A stretch of DNA of 64,000 nt from UBA1952 sp965246765 (GTDB taxonomy: Bacteria; Bacteroidota; Bacteroidia; Chitinophagales; Chitinophagaceae), in the NCBI GenBank assembly GCA_965246765.1, contig CBDFFJ010000005.1, positions 558,001 through 622,000 on the forward strand. The letters run 5' to 3'. Each line of letters begins with the position of its first letter. Position 1 is the stretch's first letter. Positions 43,761-53,039 of this stretch are shown here, in pieces. The translations under genes and the position numbers were made by a program. The notes beneath the pieces were generated by a model. That model saw only the letters and a program-made list of their open reading frames with translations. It was not told where the DNA came from and ran no database searches.

Positions 43761-45134
43761 TTAATGAGTCACCGCAATGCGGCTACCGGCCTTCCAGTCG
43801 GTGCCCACTATCTGAACGGCGTACACACCTGCAGGCCATGAGCCGGTGCTGATGCTGAAGGCATTGATGCCGCTCTTCAGATCAAGCGAGGCGGATTGCA
43901 GCACGCGGCCGGCCATATCCGTAATCACCATCTGCGCAGCGGAAGCCCTCTTAGCATCCAGCATCAGGGTAGCGTCATTGCTGGCTGGATTCGGAGCTAT
44001 CGTCAAGGCATTCAGCGCCTGTGTTGCGGTTGCAGGGACGCTGAGCGCGGTACCGAGGTAACGCTTGCGGAATACGATCTTACCGAGGCCGGCGCCGCCG
44101 CCGTCAAAACGGGTAAACTGAATCTGATAATAGTTGAGGTTAAGCTTTGACTTAATGATAAATGACGCGCTGTCATCCATCTGGTAATATCCGCTTGGGC
44201 CGGGATTCACGTAGGTCTTCCAGTCCGCACCGATTTCATCAGTCTGGGTAGTGCGGGCTTTCGTGCGGTAGTAGTTGGGAGTGCCTGTCGTAAGGCCAAT
44301 GTCGTCCGGGTTCAGGTGACGCACATCTGCGATTTCAGTATAAAGGTTTGCCAGTACGCCCGTAGAAGGATATGGAACATAAGCGCCTGTACTACCATCG
44401 TAAACGAGTGGACTATAACGGGTAAAAAGCAAGTCCCAGGTTTTGCGGGAAGGCTCGCGATCTAATACCTTGTTGGTAGCGATGTCATAGTAAGCAAAAA
44501 GCCTGTCACTAAAGCCATCGGCCTTACGCATGATCTTGACGGAATTATCGTTCGTGCCGTCCAGTTTGGCGATGCGGAACGTATAGGAGATAGAATCCGC
44601 TGGGGTAGACACATACTTTTGAATCCAAAATTTATACGCGTCGCCACCCATCTTGATGAGATAAATCAGGTCGCCATTTACAGAATGATTAGCGCTCGGG
44701 CTGTATTCTCCCCAACCAAAGGAAAACGGATCCGTCGGCAGGCGATTTTGATAGAACGCTCCGTTACCCCAACTAGTATCATTATTAAAAAGCGCAACGG
44801 ATGCAGCAGTCTTGCCGATGGTATCGGCAGGAGCAAGATTACTCCATTTCACGCTTGCTTGGAGACCTAGTGAATAAACCTGTATGCTCTTCCTCGCATG
44901 ATTGGTCCGGGCACAGGCATTAAACATCGGCTCACCAAATATGGACATCTGGAATGCAAGATCCCAGTTGCTGCCGCTGTTTGGCGTGGTTGCGCCTTGG
45001 TTCAACTCGTAGAAGATGTCGTTCGCATACCCCGCGCCCATGGCTACCGAATCATAGGTCCATGCAGTGGACTGCGCGATGGCAGAAGTGGAGAGGCTGA
45101 TCAGTGCTGCAGAAAGTAAAGTCTTTAATCTCAT
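43761..45134 (-). CDS. HmuY-like haem-binding protein with T9SS sorting domain
   Basis: A 457-residue secreted protein. A signal peptide (MRLKTLLSAALISLSTSAIAQ) is followed by two HmuY-like beta domains marked AGYANDIFYELNQGATTPNSGSNWDLAFQMSIF and SRKTWDLLFTRYSPLVYDG, as in HmuY/IsdC-like haemophores. The last 80 residues (NALTIAPNPASNDATLML ... VYAVQIVG) form a T9SS type A sorting domain. The downstream gene is a TonB receptor, giving an HmuY-HmuR-like pair. The haem assignment is from family resemblance and context; I did not see the axial histidines with certainty. Confidence 0.75.
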   Translation of the reverse strand: MRLKTLLSAALISLSTSAIAQSTAWTYDSVAMGAGYANDIFYELNQGATTPNSGSNWDLAFQMSIFGEPMFNACARTNHARKSIQVYSLGLQASVKWSNLAPADTIGKTAASVALFNNDTSWGNGAFYQNRLPTDPFSFGWGEYSPSANHSVNGDLIYLIKMGGDAYKFWIQKYVSTPADSISYTFRIAKLDGTNDNSVKIMRKADGFSDRLFAYYDIATNKVLDREPSRKTWDLLFTRYSPLVYDGSTGAYVPYPSTGVLANLYTEIADVRHLNPDDIGLTTGTPNYYRTKARTTQTDEIGADWKTYVNPGPSGYYQMDDSASFIIKSKLNLNYYQIQFTRFDGGGAGLGKIVFRKRYLGTALSVPATATQALNALTIAPNPASNDATLMLDAKRASAAQMVITDMAGRVLQSASLDLKSGINAFSISTGSWPAGVYAVQIVGTDWKAGSRIAVTH

Positions 45135-45160
45135 TGTATTGGTCTGAAATTTTAACAGGG

Positions 45161-45168
45161 CGAAGATA
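45161..45168 (-). promoter_or_regulatory. -7-like box of the HmuY-like gene
   Basis: TATCTTCG on the minus strand, one mismatch from TAnnTTTG, 26 bases before the ATG. No Fur box could be recognised by eye. Confidence 0.35.
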
Positions 45169-45226
45169 ACCCGGTGATTTACTGCTAAAAGACAGGCCTC
45201 TCAAGGTTTACAGAGAAATGACAACG

Positions 45227-46216
45227 CTATAGCCAGCCCCGACCCAACAGGTATTCCGCTATCTGCACCGCATTGGTAGCCGCCCCTTTACGAAGATTGT
45301 CCGCTACAATCCAGCAATTCAATGTGTTAGGCTGCGACAGATCGCGGCGGATTCTGCCGACAAATACCTCATCACGGCCGGCAGCACCAAGGGGAGTAGG
45401 ATATTCATTGGCCGCAGGATTGTCGGTTAAAGTCACGCCAGGCATAGCCGCAAGCGCTGCTTTAATCTCCGCTATTTCAAAGGGCTGCGCCAGCTCTACG
45501 TTTACGCTTTCACTGTGTCCGCCCATTACCGGCACGCGCACGCAGGTGGCCGATACGCCTAAGGCTTCATCGCGCATGATCTTGCGGGTCTCCAGCATCA
45601 TCTTTAGTTCTTCCTTCGTTGTGTCGTTCTCGCCGAAGACGTCAATGTGCGGGATAAGATTCAGGTCAATAGGGTGGGGGTAAACTGCCAGATCCTTGCC
45701 ACCGGCGCGTTCATCCAGCAATTGCTTTACTGCCTTTTGCCCGGTGCCGGTAACGCTTTGGTAAGTACTCACCACCACGCGCTTTATACCCCACTTCCGC
45801 TGCAGCGGGTGCAGCACCATCACCATTTGGATGGTAGAGCAGTTAGGATTGGCGATGATAAAGTCCGTCTCTTCCAGCGCATCTCCATTCACCTCGGGCA
45901 CAATCAGCTTTTTGAAGGGATCCATGCGCCAGGCGGAGGAGTTGTCTATTACCCGGCAGCCGGCAGCAGCAAAGTGGGGCGCCAATTCTTTAGAAGGCCC
46001 GCCGCCTGCGGAAAAAAGGGCAAGCTGCGGCTTCAGGGCAATCGCTTCCTCTGATGTGAGCACCCTGTAGTTTGCGCCTCTGAATGAAACAGTGCTTCCC
46101 GCAGAGCGGGCGGATGCCACGGGCAACAGCTCCGTGACCGGAAAATTCCGCTCTTCCAGCAGGCGCAGCATGGTGCTGCCTACCAGGCCGGTGGCGCCTA
46201 CAATGGCTACGCGCAT
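45227..46216 (-). CDS. asd: aspartate-semialdehyde dehydrogenase
   Basis: A 329-residue NADPH-dependent enzyme in lysine, threonine, methionine and diaminopimelate synthesis. It has the N-terminal dinucleotide motif VAIVGATGLVGSTMLRLLEER, the catalytic Cys126 in FIIANPNCSTIQM, the RVVVSTYQSVTGTGQKAV region and VRVPVMGGHSESVNVEL with the substrate-binding and catalytic histidine. lysA at 62045 acts in the same pathway. A consensus -7 box lies 27 bases upstream. Confidence 0.97.
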   Translation of the reverse strand: MRVAIVGATGLVGSTMLRLLEERNFPVTELLPVASARSAGSTVSFRGANYRVLTSEEAIALKPQLALFSAGGGPSKELAPHFAAAGCRVIDNSSAWRMDPFKKLIVPEVNGDALEETDFIIANPNCSTIQMVMVLHPLQRKWGIKRVVVSTYQSVTGTGQKAVKQLLDERAGGKDLAVYPHPIDLNLIPHIDVFGENDTTKEELKMMLETRKIMRDEALGVSATCVRVPVMGGHSESVNVELAQPFEIAEIKAALAAMPGVTLTDNPAANEYPTPLGAAGRDEVFVGRIRRDLSQPNTLNCWIVADNLRKGAATNAVQIAEYLLGRGWL

Positions 46217-46243
46217 AATGATAATGGGTTGCTTTTAGCGCCT

Positions 46244-46251
46244 CAAAGCTA
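46244..46251 (-). promoter_or_regulatory. -7 box of asd
   Basis: TAGCTTTG on the minus strand, an exact TAnnTTTG match, 27 bases before the asd ATG. Confidence 0.5.
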
Positions 46252-46365
46252 TTTGTTATAACCCGGACGATTATCGGTCGCAGGTGCTGTGACTGTGCTG
46301 CCGCGGCTTAATTTGCAAAGCTTTCGCAGCTGTTTTTCTCCCGGCACGCTGCGCTTTATCTATCC

Positions 46366-48369
46366 ATGACCCTTGTCCTTTGGCTCTTTGCGGCGCTTAC
46401 AACCCTTGCCGCCGGCTACTTTACATATCGTGCCGATGTACGCAAGGCCGTTCCTTATCCCTGGCTCACGTCAGGCCTCCGCGCGCTTGTTGTAGCCTTG
46501 GTCTGGGCGCTGCTTCTATCTCCTTCCATTCATATTTTAAAGACGGAAACGGAAAAGCCCGTCATCGTTTTTCTTCAGGACGAGTCAGGCTCCGTTCCTG
46601 CTGCGCTGAAGGGCGACACCGCTACTTACCGGGCGGATGCGCAGCGCCTCATTTCCAGGCTGTCGGAGCGCTACCGGGTAGTAAGCTGGGGCTTTGGGAA
46701 AGATGTACGCACAGACAGCCTGTTCCGCTTCCGGGAAGGGGCCACCGACATTGCCGCGCCGCTGGCCCGCGCCGCTACTTTCTTCAATGGCCAGAATCTT
46801 GGCGCAATCATTCTGGCCACCGATGGGCGGTTCAACCAGGGTCTGCATCCGCTTTATCAGCCTCTGGCCATGCGCAGCCCACTATACGCGGTGAGCATCG
46901 GAGATACGGCCCTGCCAAAAGATCTCCGTATTCCGCAGGTCTATGCACCGCGCACGGTTGCAAGGGGCTCGCAAATTGAGGTGCGGGCAGACATAGTAGC
47001 CACCCGATGCGCAGGTTATGATGGTGCCGTTCAGATTACTGAGGCCGGGGCCGGCCAGGGCAGCGTGTCACTATCCATTCCATCAGAGCGGTTTGATAAG
47101 TCTGTCAGCTTCAGCATCAAAGCGGGCGCCGCGGGCCTTCATCATTATATCGTCAGCGCTACCCCTGCCGGGGAAGAAGCCAACCTGGCTAACAACCGGC
47201 GCGACCTCTTTATAGAAGTGGTAGCGTCCAAAAAAAGGATACTGATCGCGGCTGCAGCGCCACATCCGGATGTCGCGGCGCTGCGGGAGGCACTGGCAGG
47301 CGCAGAGGCCTATACCGTCACTACGCGCGTGGGCGAAGGCTTGCCTGCCGATCTGAGCGCCTACGAGGTTGTGATCTTGCATGGCCTGCCTTCTGGTAGT
47401 GATGCGCCACAGTTACGCGGCAAAGCGGCTTGGTACATTGTGAGCAGCGCCACAGGCGCCTTTACTACTCCCGCAGCCAGCCTGGCCATTAGCCCGGCAG
47501 CGCAGCATGATGCATACGCCACGGCAAACGCCTCTTTTACTGCCTTCTCGCCACCGCAGGGCCTTAACGCAGTGCTGGATCGCATGCCGCCGCTCAGCGC
47601 ACCGGCCGGCACTATAACTCCCGGCGCGGGAACGCAGGTTTTGCTCAGCGAGCGCGGCGGCATGCCGCTATGGCTGTTACAGGCGGGCGCGGCGCCGCAG
47701 GCTTTGCTGCTTGGCGAAGGGCTCTGGCGCTGGCGCCTGTATGAGTACCGCTACTTCCGGAATCATACGGTCGTTGATGAGTGTATCCGGCAGACCATAG
47801 CCTTGCTTGCAGCCAATACGAGTGACAACCCTTTTCGCGTAAGCATGCCTAAGTACGAATGGAGTGATGGCGAGAATGTAAACCTGGACGCTTACCTGCT
47901 TAATGCCGCCGGCGAGCAGGTCAACACGCCGGATGCATCATTCAGCCTCACAGACAGTACCGGCCATAAGCAGACTTTCGCCTTTGAGCGAGCCGGGGCC
48001 GCTTATCGCCTCAATATCGGGCAGCTGCCGCCAGGGGCTTATACATACAGCGCCGCCACTGCTTTTAACGGGCGCAAGTATGCCGCCTCAGGCTCTTTTG
48101 TTGTGGCTTCGGTGCCGCTGGAAGCTATGGAGACTGGCGCTGATTACGGCCTGCTGTATGCACTTGCCCGCAAGTACGGCGGAGGCGCAGTTCGCTCCCC
48201 GCAGATGGCACAGCTATACGACAGCATTACGCTAAACGAGTCCATTAAGCCCGTCATCCAGGCCCACGACACCACTGCGCCTCTGGTGGACTGGAAATGG
48301 TACTTTTTTCTCATTCTCATCGTTGCTGCTGCGGAATGGCTGCTGCGGAAATACTGGCTGGCGCAATGA
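46366..48369 (+). CDS. large membrane protein with VWA-like domain
   Basis: A 667-residue protein of a Bacteroidota family related to VWA/BatA membrane proteins. N-terminal helices (LVLWLFAALTTLAAGYFTYRA and LTSGLRALVVALVWALLLSPSI) precede a VWA-like domain in which the MIDAS motif is partly altered (VIFLQDESGSVPAAL instead of DxSxS) but LATDGRFNQG is retained. Beta-sandwich modules follow and a C-terminal helix (WYFFLILIVAAAEWLLRKYW) ends the chain. So both ends are in the inner membrane and most of it is periplasmic. Metal binding is uncertain. It is probably a relative of the glutamine amidotransferase-like/VWA membrane proteins seen near Bat operons. Confidence 0.82.
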   Translation: MTLVLWLFAALTTLAAGYFTYRADVRKAVPYPWLTSGLRALVVALVWALLLSPSIHILKTETEKPVIVFLQDESGSVPAALKGDTATYRADAQRLISRLSERYRVVSWGFGKDVRTDSLFRFREGATDIAAPLARAATFFNGQNLGAIILATDGRFNQGLHPLYQPLAMRSPLYAVSIGDTALPKDLRIPQVYAPRTVARGSQIEVRADIVATRCAGYDGAVQITEAGAGQGSVSLSIPSERFDKSVSFSIKAGAAGLHHYIVSATPAGEEANLANNRRDLFIEVVASKKRILIAAAAPHPDVAALREALAGAEAYTVTTRVGEGLPADLSAYEVVILHGLPSGSDAPQLRGKAAWYIVSSATGAFTTPAASLAISPAAQHDAYATANASFTAFSPPQGLNAVLDRMPPLSAPAGTITPGAGTQVLLSERGGMPLWLLQAGAAPQALLLGEGLWRWRLYEYRYFRNHTVVDECIRQTIALLAANTSDNPFRVSMPKYEWSDGENVNLDAYLLNAAGEQVNTPDASFSLTDSTGHKQTFAFERAGAAYRLNIGQLPPGAYTYSAATAFNGRKYAASGSFVVASVPLEAMETGADYGLLYALARKYGGGAVRSPQMAQLYDSITLNESIKPVIQAHDTTAPLVDWKWYFFLILIVAAAEWLLRKYWLAQ

Positions 48370-48457
48370 ACCGGTAATCGGAAGAATTGAGGTGGTACGC
48401 TTTTTTGAATGGAGAATGGCGAAACACATTCTCTCACCATCCCAAACAACCTACATT

Positions 48458-48721
48458 ATGGGCGTTCTATCATGGATTCTCTTCGGCCTTATTGCCGGAG
48501 CCATTGCAAAAGCTATTCACCCCGGTAAAGATCCCGGAGGCTGGCTGGTCACTATTATCATCGGTATCGTCGGCGGCATTGTGGGCGGCTTTATCGGCAT
48601 GGCGCTCGGCTGGGGCGATGTCAACGGGTTTAATATCCGCTCGTTCCTGCTTGCAGTCGTAGGCGCAGTCATTCTGCTGTGGATCTATGGCATGGTCACC
48701 CGCAAGCGCTCGGTAGTGTAG
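48458..48721 (+). CDS. GlsB/YeaQ/YmgE family membrane protein
   Basis: An 87-residue protein of the transglycosylase-associated (YeaQ/YmgE) family: MGVLSWILFGLIAGAIAKAIHPGKDPGGWLVTIIIGIVGGIVGGFIGMALG and a last helix FLLAVVGAVILLWIYGMVTRKR. Three membrane segments with glycine zipper motifs. Stress-linked in other bacteria; function unclear. The longer open frame upstream shows no membrane or other pattern, so I start at ATG 48458. Confidence 0.93.
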   Translation: MGVLSWILFGLIAGAIAKAIHPGKDPGGWLVTIIIGIVGGIVGGFIGMALGWGDVNGFNIRSFLLAVVGAVILLWIYGMVTRKRSVV

Positions 48722-48741
48722 CAGAAGCCTTTTCTTACAGT

Positions 48742-48775
48742 AAAAAGGCCACGGAAATGATCCGTGGCCTTTTTT
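48742..48775. terminator. bidirectional terminator
   Basis: A 14-bp perfect stem (48742-48755 with 48761-48774), with A-run and T-run flanks, between two convergent genes. Confidence 0.88.
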
Positions 48776-48788
48776 ATTTGCTCAAATG

Positions 48789-49715
48789 TCAGCCAACGAG
48801 GTCAATGTCAAAATTGACGAGCTCCACAAACTCGTCCATGCGCTCGTCTATCTCTTTCCTGGTTAGCTCCTGCAGCCGTTGCGGGCCAAACTTTTCCACG
48901 CAGAAAGAAGCCATTGCCGAGCCGACGATTATAGCCGTCTTCATGTTCTCAAAGGAAATGTCTTTAGTGCGGGCAAGGTGCCCGATGAAGCCGCCGGCAA
49001 AGGTGTCGCCAGCGCCGGTCGGGTCAAACACTTCCTCAAGCGGCAAGGCGGGCGCGAAGAATACGTGCTTGCCATGAAAGAGCAGCGCGCCATGCTCGCC
49101 CTTTTTAATAATGAGGTATTTGGGGCCCATCGCCTGAATCTTAAGCGCCGCCTTTGGCAAAGAATATTCGCCACTGAGCTGACGGGCTTCAGCGTCGTTT
49201 ACCAGGAGCACATCAGTCATCGCAATAGCTTCCTTCAGGTCATCCATCGCCGTCTCCATCCAGAAGTTCATAGTGTCCAGCACAATAAGCTTGGGACGCT
49301 TACGGAATTGGCGGATGACGCTTTGCTGGATGGCAGGCACCAGATTGCCAAGCATCAGAAACTCACAGTCCTGATAGCTCCCCGGAAGCTGCGGATTGAA
49401 CTGCGCGAGGACATTCAGGTCAGTGGCAAGCGTGTCGCGCGTGTTCATATCCATGTGATAGCGGCCGCTCCAGAAGAAGCTTTTGCCGTCAGGCACCACC
49501 TCTACGCCTTCAAACTGCACGCCGCGAGCCTTAAGCTTGTCCAGCTCGTCCTTCGGAAAATCTCCGCCGATGATCGAGACCTGCTTAATGGGTTTATAAA
49601 AATTGGAAGCCGACCAGGCAACATACGTTGCCGAGCCGCCGATAATGCGATCTACTTTTCCGAAAGGCGTTTCCAGGGCGTCAAAAGCCATAGTGCCGAT
49701 TACTACGAGGGACAT
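48789..49715 (-). CDS. PfkB-family sugar kinase
   Basis: A 308-residue ribokinase/PfkB family kinase. It has the N-terminal GGSATYVAWSASNFY sugar-binding region, SIIGGDFPKDELD, LLVNDAEARQLSG, LIIKKGEHGALLF and the C-terminal anion hole/catalytic motif FDPTGAGDTFAGGFIGHLA (Asp of GAGD is the base). This Bacteroidota subgroup (MSLVVIGTMAFDALETPFGK) is often listed as a sugar kinase of unknown substrate; it may phosphorylate a nucleoside or adenosine-like ligand. No pathway partner is adjacent. Confidence 0.92.
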   Translation of the reverse strand: MSLVVIGTMAFDALETPFGKVDRIIGGSATYVAWSASNFYKPIKQVSIIGGDFPKDELDKLKARGVQFEGVEVVPDGKSFFWSGRYHMDMNTRDTLATDLNVLAQFNPQLPGSYQDCEFLMLGNLVPAIQQSVIRQFRKRPKLIVLDTMNFWMETAMDDLKEAIAMTDVLLVNDAEARQLSGEYSLPKAALKIQAMGPKYLIIKKGEHGALLFHGKHVFFAPALPLEEVFDPTGAGDTFAGGFIGHLARTKDISFENMKTAIIVGSAMASFCVEKFGPQRLQELTRKEIDERMDEFVELVNFDIDLVG

Positions 49716-49757
49716 TTTCTGAATGATGAGTTATGATTGATGAGTTGACCGCGCCTG

Positions 49758-50537
49758 TTACCGGCCAGTGAACACCGGCTTACGCTTTTCAAGAAAGGCA
49801 GTGACGCCTTCACGAAAATCCGCTGTGGCGCCGGCCTCGGCCTGAACTTCTTTTTCCGCTTCCAGCTGGGATTCAAGCGTATTGTCAAAGGACTGATTGA
49901 TCAGGCGCTTGGTGAGGCCAAAGGCTTTGGTAGCGCCCTGCGCCAGCCCTTCAGCCACCGTTTGCCAGGCATGCGGGAAGGCATCATCCTCATATACGCG
50001 ATACACCATGCCCATTGCCATCGCCTCATCGGCAGTAATCTTGTCGCCGGTAAGCGTCAGTGCGAGTGCGCGCTGAGTACCTACAAAGCGCGGCAGAAAG
50101 AAAGTGCCGCCGCTGTCCGGTATCAGGGAGATTTTAGAAAAAGCCTGAACGAACGTAGCGCCTTTGGAAGCCAGAACGATGTCGGCAGCGAGGGCGATGT
50201 TGGCGCCGGCGCCGGCGGCTACGCCATTTACCGCAGCAATGATTGGCTTTTCCAGCCGCCGCATCCGCAATATTGTAGCGTTGTAGTGCTCGTCCACCAT
50301 CCTGCGGAAGTCCAGGCTGTCCACGTCGCTGGCTTCGCTAAGGTCCTGCCCGGCGCAAAATCCCTTTCCGGCGCCGGTGATCACGATGCAGCGGACGCCC
50401 TCGTCTGCGGCGCAGTCGTCAAGAGCGGATTGAAGCGCCAGGGCCATCTCCCGGTTAAAGGAGTTGTACTTCTCCGGTCGGTTGAGCGATAAAATACGGA
50501 CACCGCCTATATCATTAATGAGGATTGTAGTTGACAT
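49758..50537 (-). CDS. enoyl-CoA hydratase/isomerase family protein (PaaG-like)
   Basis: A 259-residue crotonase-fold protein. The oxyanion-hole motifs are IVITGAGKGFCAGQDLSE and AAVNGVAAGAGANIALAADIVLAS; the catalytic region is KISLIPDSGGTFFLPR, where the usual hydratase glutamate is an aspartate (PDSGG), the arrangement of PaaG-like isomerases (ring-opening of phenylacetyl-CoA epoxide). Other paa genes are absent, so the substrate is open. I start at ATG 50537 (MSTTILINDIGGVRILSLNRPEKYN); the frame upstream is the antisense of unrelated DNA and overlaps tsaE. Confidence 0.85.
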   Translation of the reverse strand: MSTTILINDIGGVRILSLNRPEKYNSFNREMALALQSALDDCAADEGVRCIVITGAGKGFCAGQDLSEASDVDSLDFRRMVDEHYNATILRMRRLEKPIIAAVNGVAAGAGANIALAADIVLASKGATFVQAFSKISLIPDSGGTFFLPRFVGTQRALALTLTGDKITADEAMAMGMVYRVYEDDAFPHAWQTVAEGLAQGATKAFGLTKRLINQSFDNTLESQLEAEKEVQAEAGATADFREGVTAFLEKRKPVFTGR

Positions 50538-50584
50538 AAAGGTCTCCAAAGGCTTGTGGCGGCGAAGATAGCGGCAGGCTGGAT

Positions 50585-51031
50585 TTATGCGGACCATTCC
50601 GCCTCCAGCAGGCGTTCCCACTCGCCTGCATGAGAAATGGACACGCGCAGGTGGGGCATGGACAGGAGCTCGGACGCTTTTTCCGGCCATTCCACAAAGC
50701 AGATCACGGCGGGATTGTTCAAGGCATCTTCCATTCCGGCATCCACCGCTTCGTCCGCATCGCGCACGCGGTACCAGTCCATGTGATGAATAATATGCTC
50801 ACGTCCGGCTCTTACAAAGCGGTATTCATTAATCAGCGCAAAGGTTGGCGACGATACCGCATCGACTACGCCCAGCACATCGCAAATTGCGTGGATAAAT
50901 GTGGTCTTCCCGGCTCCCAATGAGCCACTGAATGTGATGATGCGTGCATCCCCAGCCCAGTCCCAAAAGGCTTTGGCTGCGCTGCCCACGTCGGTAAGAG
51001 AAAATCTGAGCCGCAAGGTGTTGTCAGGCAT
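50585..51031 (-). CDS. tsaE: tRNA threonylcarbamoyladenosine biosynthesis ATPase TsaE
   Basis: A 148-residue P-loop ATPase of the TsaBDE complex that makes t6A37 in ANN-decoding tRNAs. It has Walker A GSLGAGKTTF (36-45), SSPTFALINEYR, HHMDWYRVRDADEAVDAGMEDAL and VCFVEWPEKASELL (Walker B-like). It overlaps neither neighbour and is 17 bases downstream of the M28 peptidase stop at 51049, so it is likely co-transcribed with it. Confidence 0.95.
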   Translation of the reverse strand: MPDNTLRLRFSLTDVGSAAKAFWDWAGDARIITFSGSLGAGKTTFIHAICDVLGVVDAVSSPTFALINEYRFVRAGREHIIHHMDWYRVRDADEAVDAGMEDALNNPAVICFVEWPEKASELLSMPHLRVSISHAGEWERLLEAEWSA

Positions 51032-51048
51032 AGAATAAAGTTGTCTTC

Positions 51049-52338
51049 TTACAGTCCCTGCAGGCCGCCCACAAAATCCTTCAGGAGCGCCAGCACCTTG
51101 TCCACGTTTGTCAGGGCGAGTGTGGCCGGCGTATCAAAGATGTCATGATAGTTGCCCGTGCCGCCATTGCTGTAAAGAAAAAATGCCGGCACACCCGCTT
51201 CGGAAAACGGATAATGGTCGCTGTTGGCCGCCTTGCCGCGGCTGCGGATCTGCGGCAAATAGTTGCCTTTTTTATTCAAAGCCTCAAGCAGCGAAAATTC
51301 GCGCGGATGTTCTGTTGCATTGACAACCGTTACACCGTCCTGCGCGTTTCCCATAATATCCAGATTAATGAGGAAGCGCATCTGCGCAAGCGGCACGAGG
51401 GGATGTACGGTAAAAAACTTACTGCCTTTCAGGCCCGCTTCCTCACCGCTAAACGCGATGAACAGCATGGAATAACGCTGCGGATGCTGTGCATAGTAGC
51501 TTGCCAGGCTAAGCATCGCCGCCGTCCCGGAGGCATTGTCGCTGGCGCCGGGAAATGTGGCGTCCCAGCCCATCTTGCCCAGGTGGTCGTAGTGAGCGGT
51601 AAAGACGATGAACGAATCCGGGATGGCGGTGCCACGAACCATTGCCATCACATTGGCGCTTTTCGCATCCGGCTCCAGCTTGCTGTGGATTGAAATGGAA
51701 GCTTTCCGAACCCGTTTTGGCAGTGCGCTGTCCTGCACATAAAGCATCGTAGCCGGAATGGTTCCGGTGGCTACAGTCCAGGTCATTTTACCGCTGACGG
51801 GAATGATGTATGCGCCGCGCGGCAGCGTTTCGGCAAGCCGCGAAGGCCGGATATGAAGCAGGCGGGCCAGCGAATCGGTGCCGCGCAGCAGATTGATCCG
51901 GTCGGGGCGGAGCCGCCTCCGGATGGCAGCCCATTCAGCGGAGTCTGCAAGTTTGCCAACCTCAGTGGTAGTTACGTTTTGCTTGTGCGCGTAATAACTT
52001 TCAGACGCGGCATCCACGAGGTATTCCTCGCCCGGCAACAACGCTTTTTTACCCACTTGCAAAAAAACGGTGTCGGGAAAGGTGACCACCGGAAACGAGT
52101 AGTATTGATAGAAGGAAGAGTCCGGCGTAACAGGTTTTAATCCGGCATCGCGGAGTTTTCGCATAATGTGCTGCGCGGCCCGCTCCCGGCCTTTATTTAT
52201 ATAGCCCCGCCCCGACATGGTCGGCGAGCAAAGGCTTGATATTTCGTGCTTTAAAGCGCGTATCTCCTGCGCGCCGGCATTTATGGAAATTGTGCAGAGC
52301 AGTAGCAAAAGCGCGGCGCGTAAAAAGCAAGAAAACAT
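51049..52338 (-). CDS. M28 family metallopeptidase with signal peptide
   Basis: A 429-residue secreted zinc peptidase. A signal peptide (FLRAALLLLLCTISINAGAQ) and a PA-like insert (about 80-215) precede the catalytic domain, with FTAHYDHLGKMGWDATFPGASDNASGTAAMLSLA (first zinc ligands His and Asp), IAFSGEEAGLKGSKFF (catalytic and metal glutamates), INLDIMG and SDHYPFSEAGVPAFF (final histidine). The full ligand set is intact. Probably an aminopeptidase in the periplasm. Confidence 0.92.
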   Translation of the reverse strand: MFSCFLRAALLLLLCTISINAGAQEIRALKHEISSLCSPTMSGRGYINKGRERAAQHIMRKLRDAGLKPVTPDSSFYQYYSFPVVTFPDTVFLQVGKKALLPGEEYLVDAASESYYAHKQNVTTTEVGKLADSAEWAAIRRRLRPDRINLLRGTDSLARLLHIRPSRLAETLPRGAYIIPVSGKMTWTVATGTIPATMLYVQDSALPKRVRKASISIHSKLEPDAKSANVMAMVRGTAIPDSFIVFTAHYDHLGKMGWDATFPGASDNASGTAAMLSLASYYAQHPQRYSMLFIAFSGEEAGLKGSKFFTVHPLVPLAQMRFLINLDIMGNAQDGVTVVNATEHPREFSLLEALNKKGNYLPQIRSRGKAANSDHYPFSEAGVPAFFLYSNGGTGNYHDIFDTPATLALTNVDKVLALLKDFVGGLQGL

Positions 52339-52373
52339 AGGCGGCGGTAAAATTACGCCAATGAAAAAGCGCC

Positions 52374-52401
52374 GCGAAAGCAGCGCTTTTTAAAGAAAAC
52401 A
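52374..52401 (-). terminator. terminator of the lipocalin-like gene
   Basis: A 9-bp stem (52374-52382 with 52393-52401) whose minus-strand 3' arm ends in a T-run. It separates 52414 from the M28 peptidase gene downstream. Confidence 0.65.
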
Positions 52402-52413
52402 GAATATAGCCGC

Positions 52414-52905
52414 TTACTCGTGCACAAAGGTCGCCAGGAGCTTAATGGGCAGGATGTAAGTGGTATCACTCTTCAGCTGCATGCTTGAATTGCTGAACGA
52501 TACGATTTTGAATCTGCCGGGTAATGTCCCGTCAGACATCACGAGCGTGTCCTTTCCGCTGGTAAGGCTCCATGTGCCGCCGTCCGACTGCTGGGGGCCG
52601 GTAGCATCGCATTTCTTCACGCCCTGATCGTTTGTGAGCTTGCCGTCTGTGCGGAAAATGAAGCGATCGTCCTGGGCGCAGGTATCAAAGAAGTCGTTGT
52701 AGAGATTGACCGTCGTATCCTTCAGTGTCAAGGGGTTGGTGAAAGTACCGGTAGCGCTGGTAATGTACCACTTGCCGGATGTAAGCGTATCCTTACGGGA
52801 AGATGCAGGTGGATTGGTAGTCTGTCCGCCGTCATCGCCTTTTTTACAGGCGGCAATCAGGAAGGTTGCGGCGGCAGCAGCGGTGAGGAGCTTTTGAAAA
52901 CGCAT
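52414..52905 (-). CDS. lipocalin-like lipoprotein
   Basis: A 163-residue lipoprotein (lipobox FLIAAC at 16-20) followed by a disordered linker (KKGDDGGQTTNPPASS). The body KDTLTSGKWYITSATGTFTNPLTLKDTTVNLYNDFFDTCAQDDRFIFRTDGKLTNDQGVKKCD is the Bacteroidota lipocalin_4/DUF-like pattern of short beta-barrel lipoproteins, with GKW-type start. Function unknown. Confidence 0.8.
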   Translation of the reverse strand: MRFQKLLTAAAAATFLIAACKKGDDGGQTTNPPASSRKDTLTSGKWYITSATGTFTNPLTLKDTTVNLYNDFFDTCAQDDRFIFRTDGKLTNDQGVKKCDATGPQQSDGGTWSLTSGKDTLVMSDGTLPGRFKIVSFSNSSMQLKSDTTYILPIKLLATFVHE

Positions 52906-52931
52906 ATGGGTGTATATTTTTTTAATCTGCG

Positions 52932-52939
52932 CGAAAGTA
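52932..52939 (-). promoter_or_regulatory. -7-like box of the lipocalin-like gene
   Basis: TACTTTCG on the minus strand, one mismatch from TAnnTTTG, 26 bases before the ATG. Confidence 0.35.
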
Positions 52940-53039
52940 ATGTTTCATATCTGCCGAATATACAGGCAGCGCCGCGATACGGTAATTTTCCGTATGTCAG
53001 CTCCTTGCTTTGCGCTCATAAAACAGCGTAGCAGGAAGA

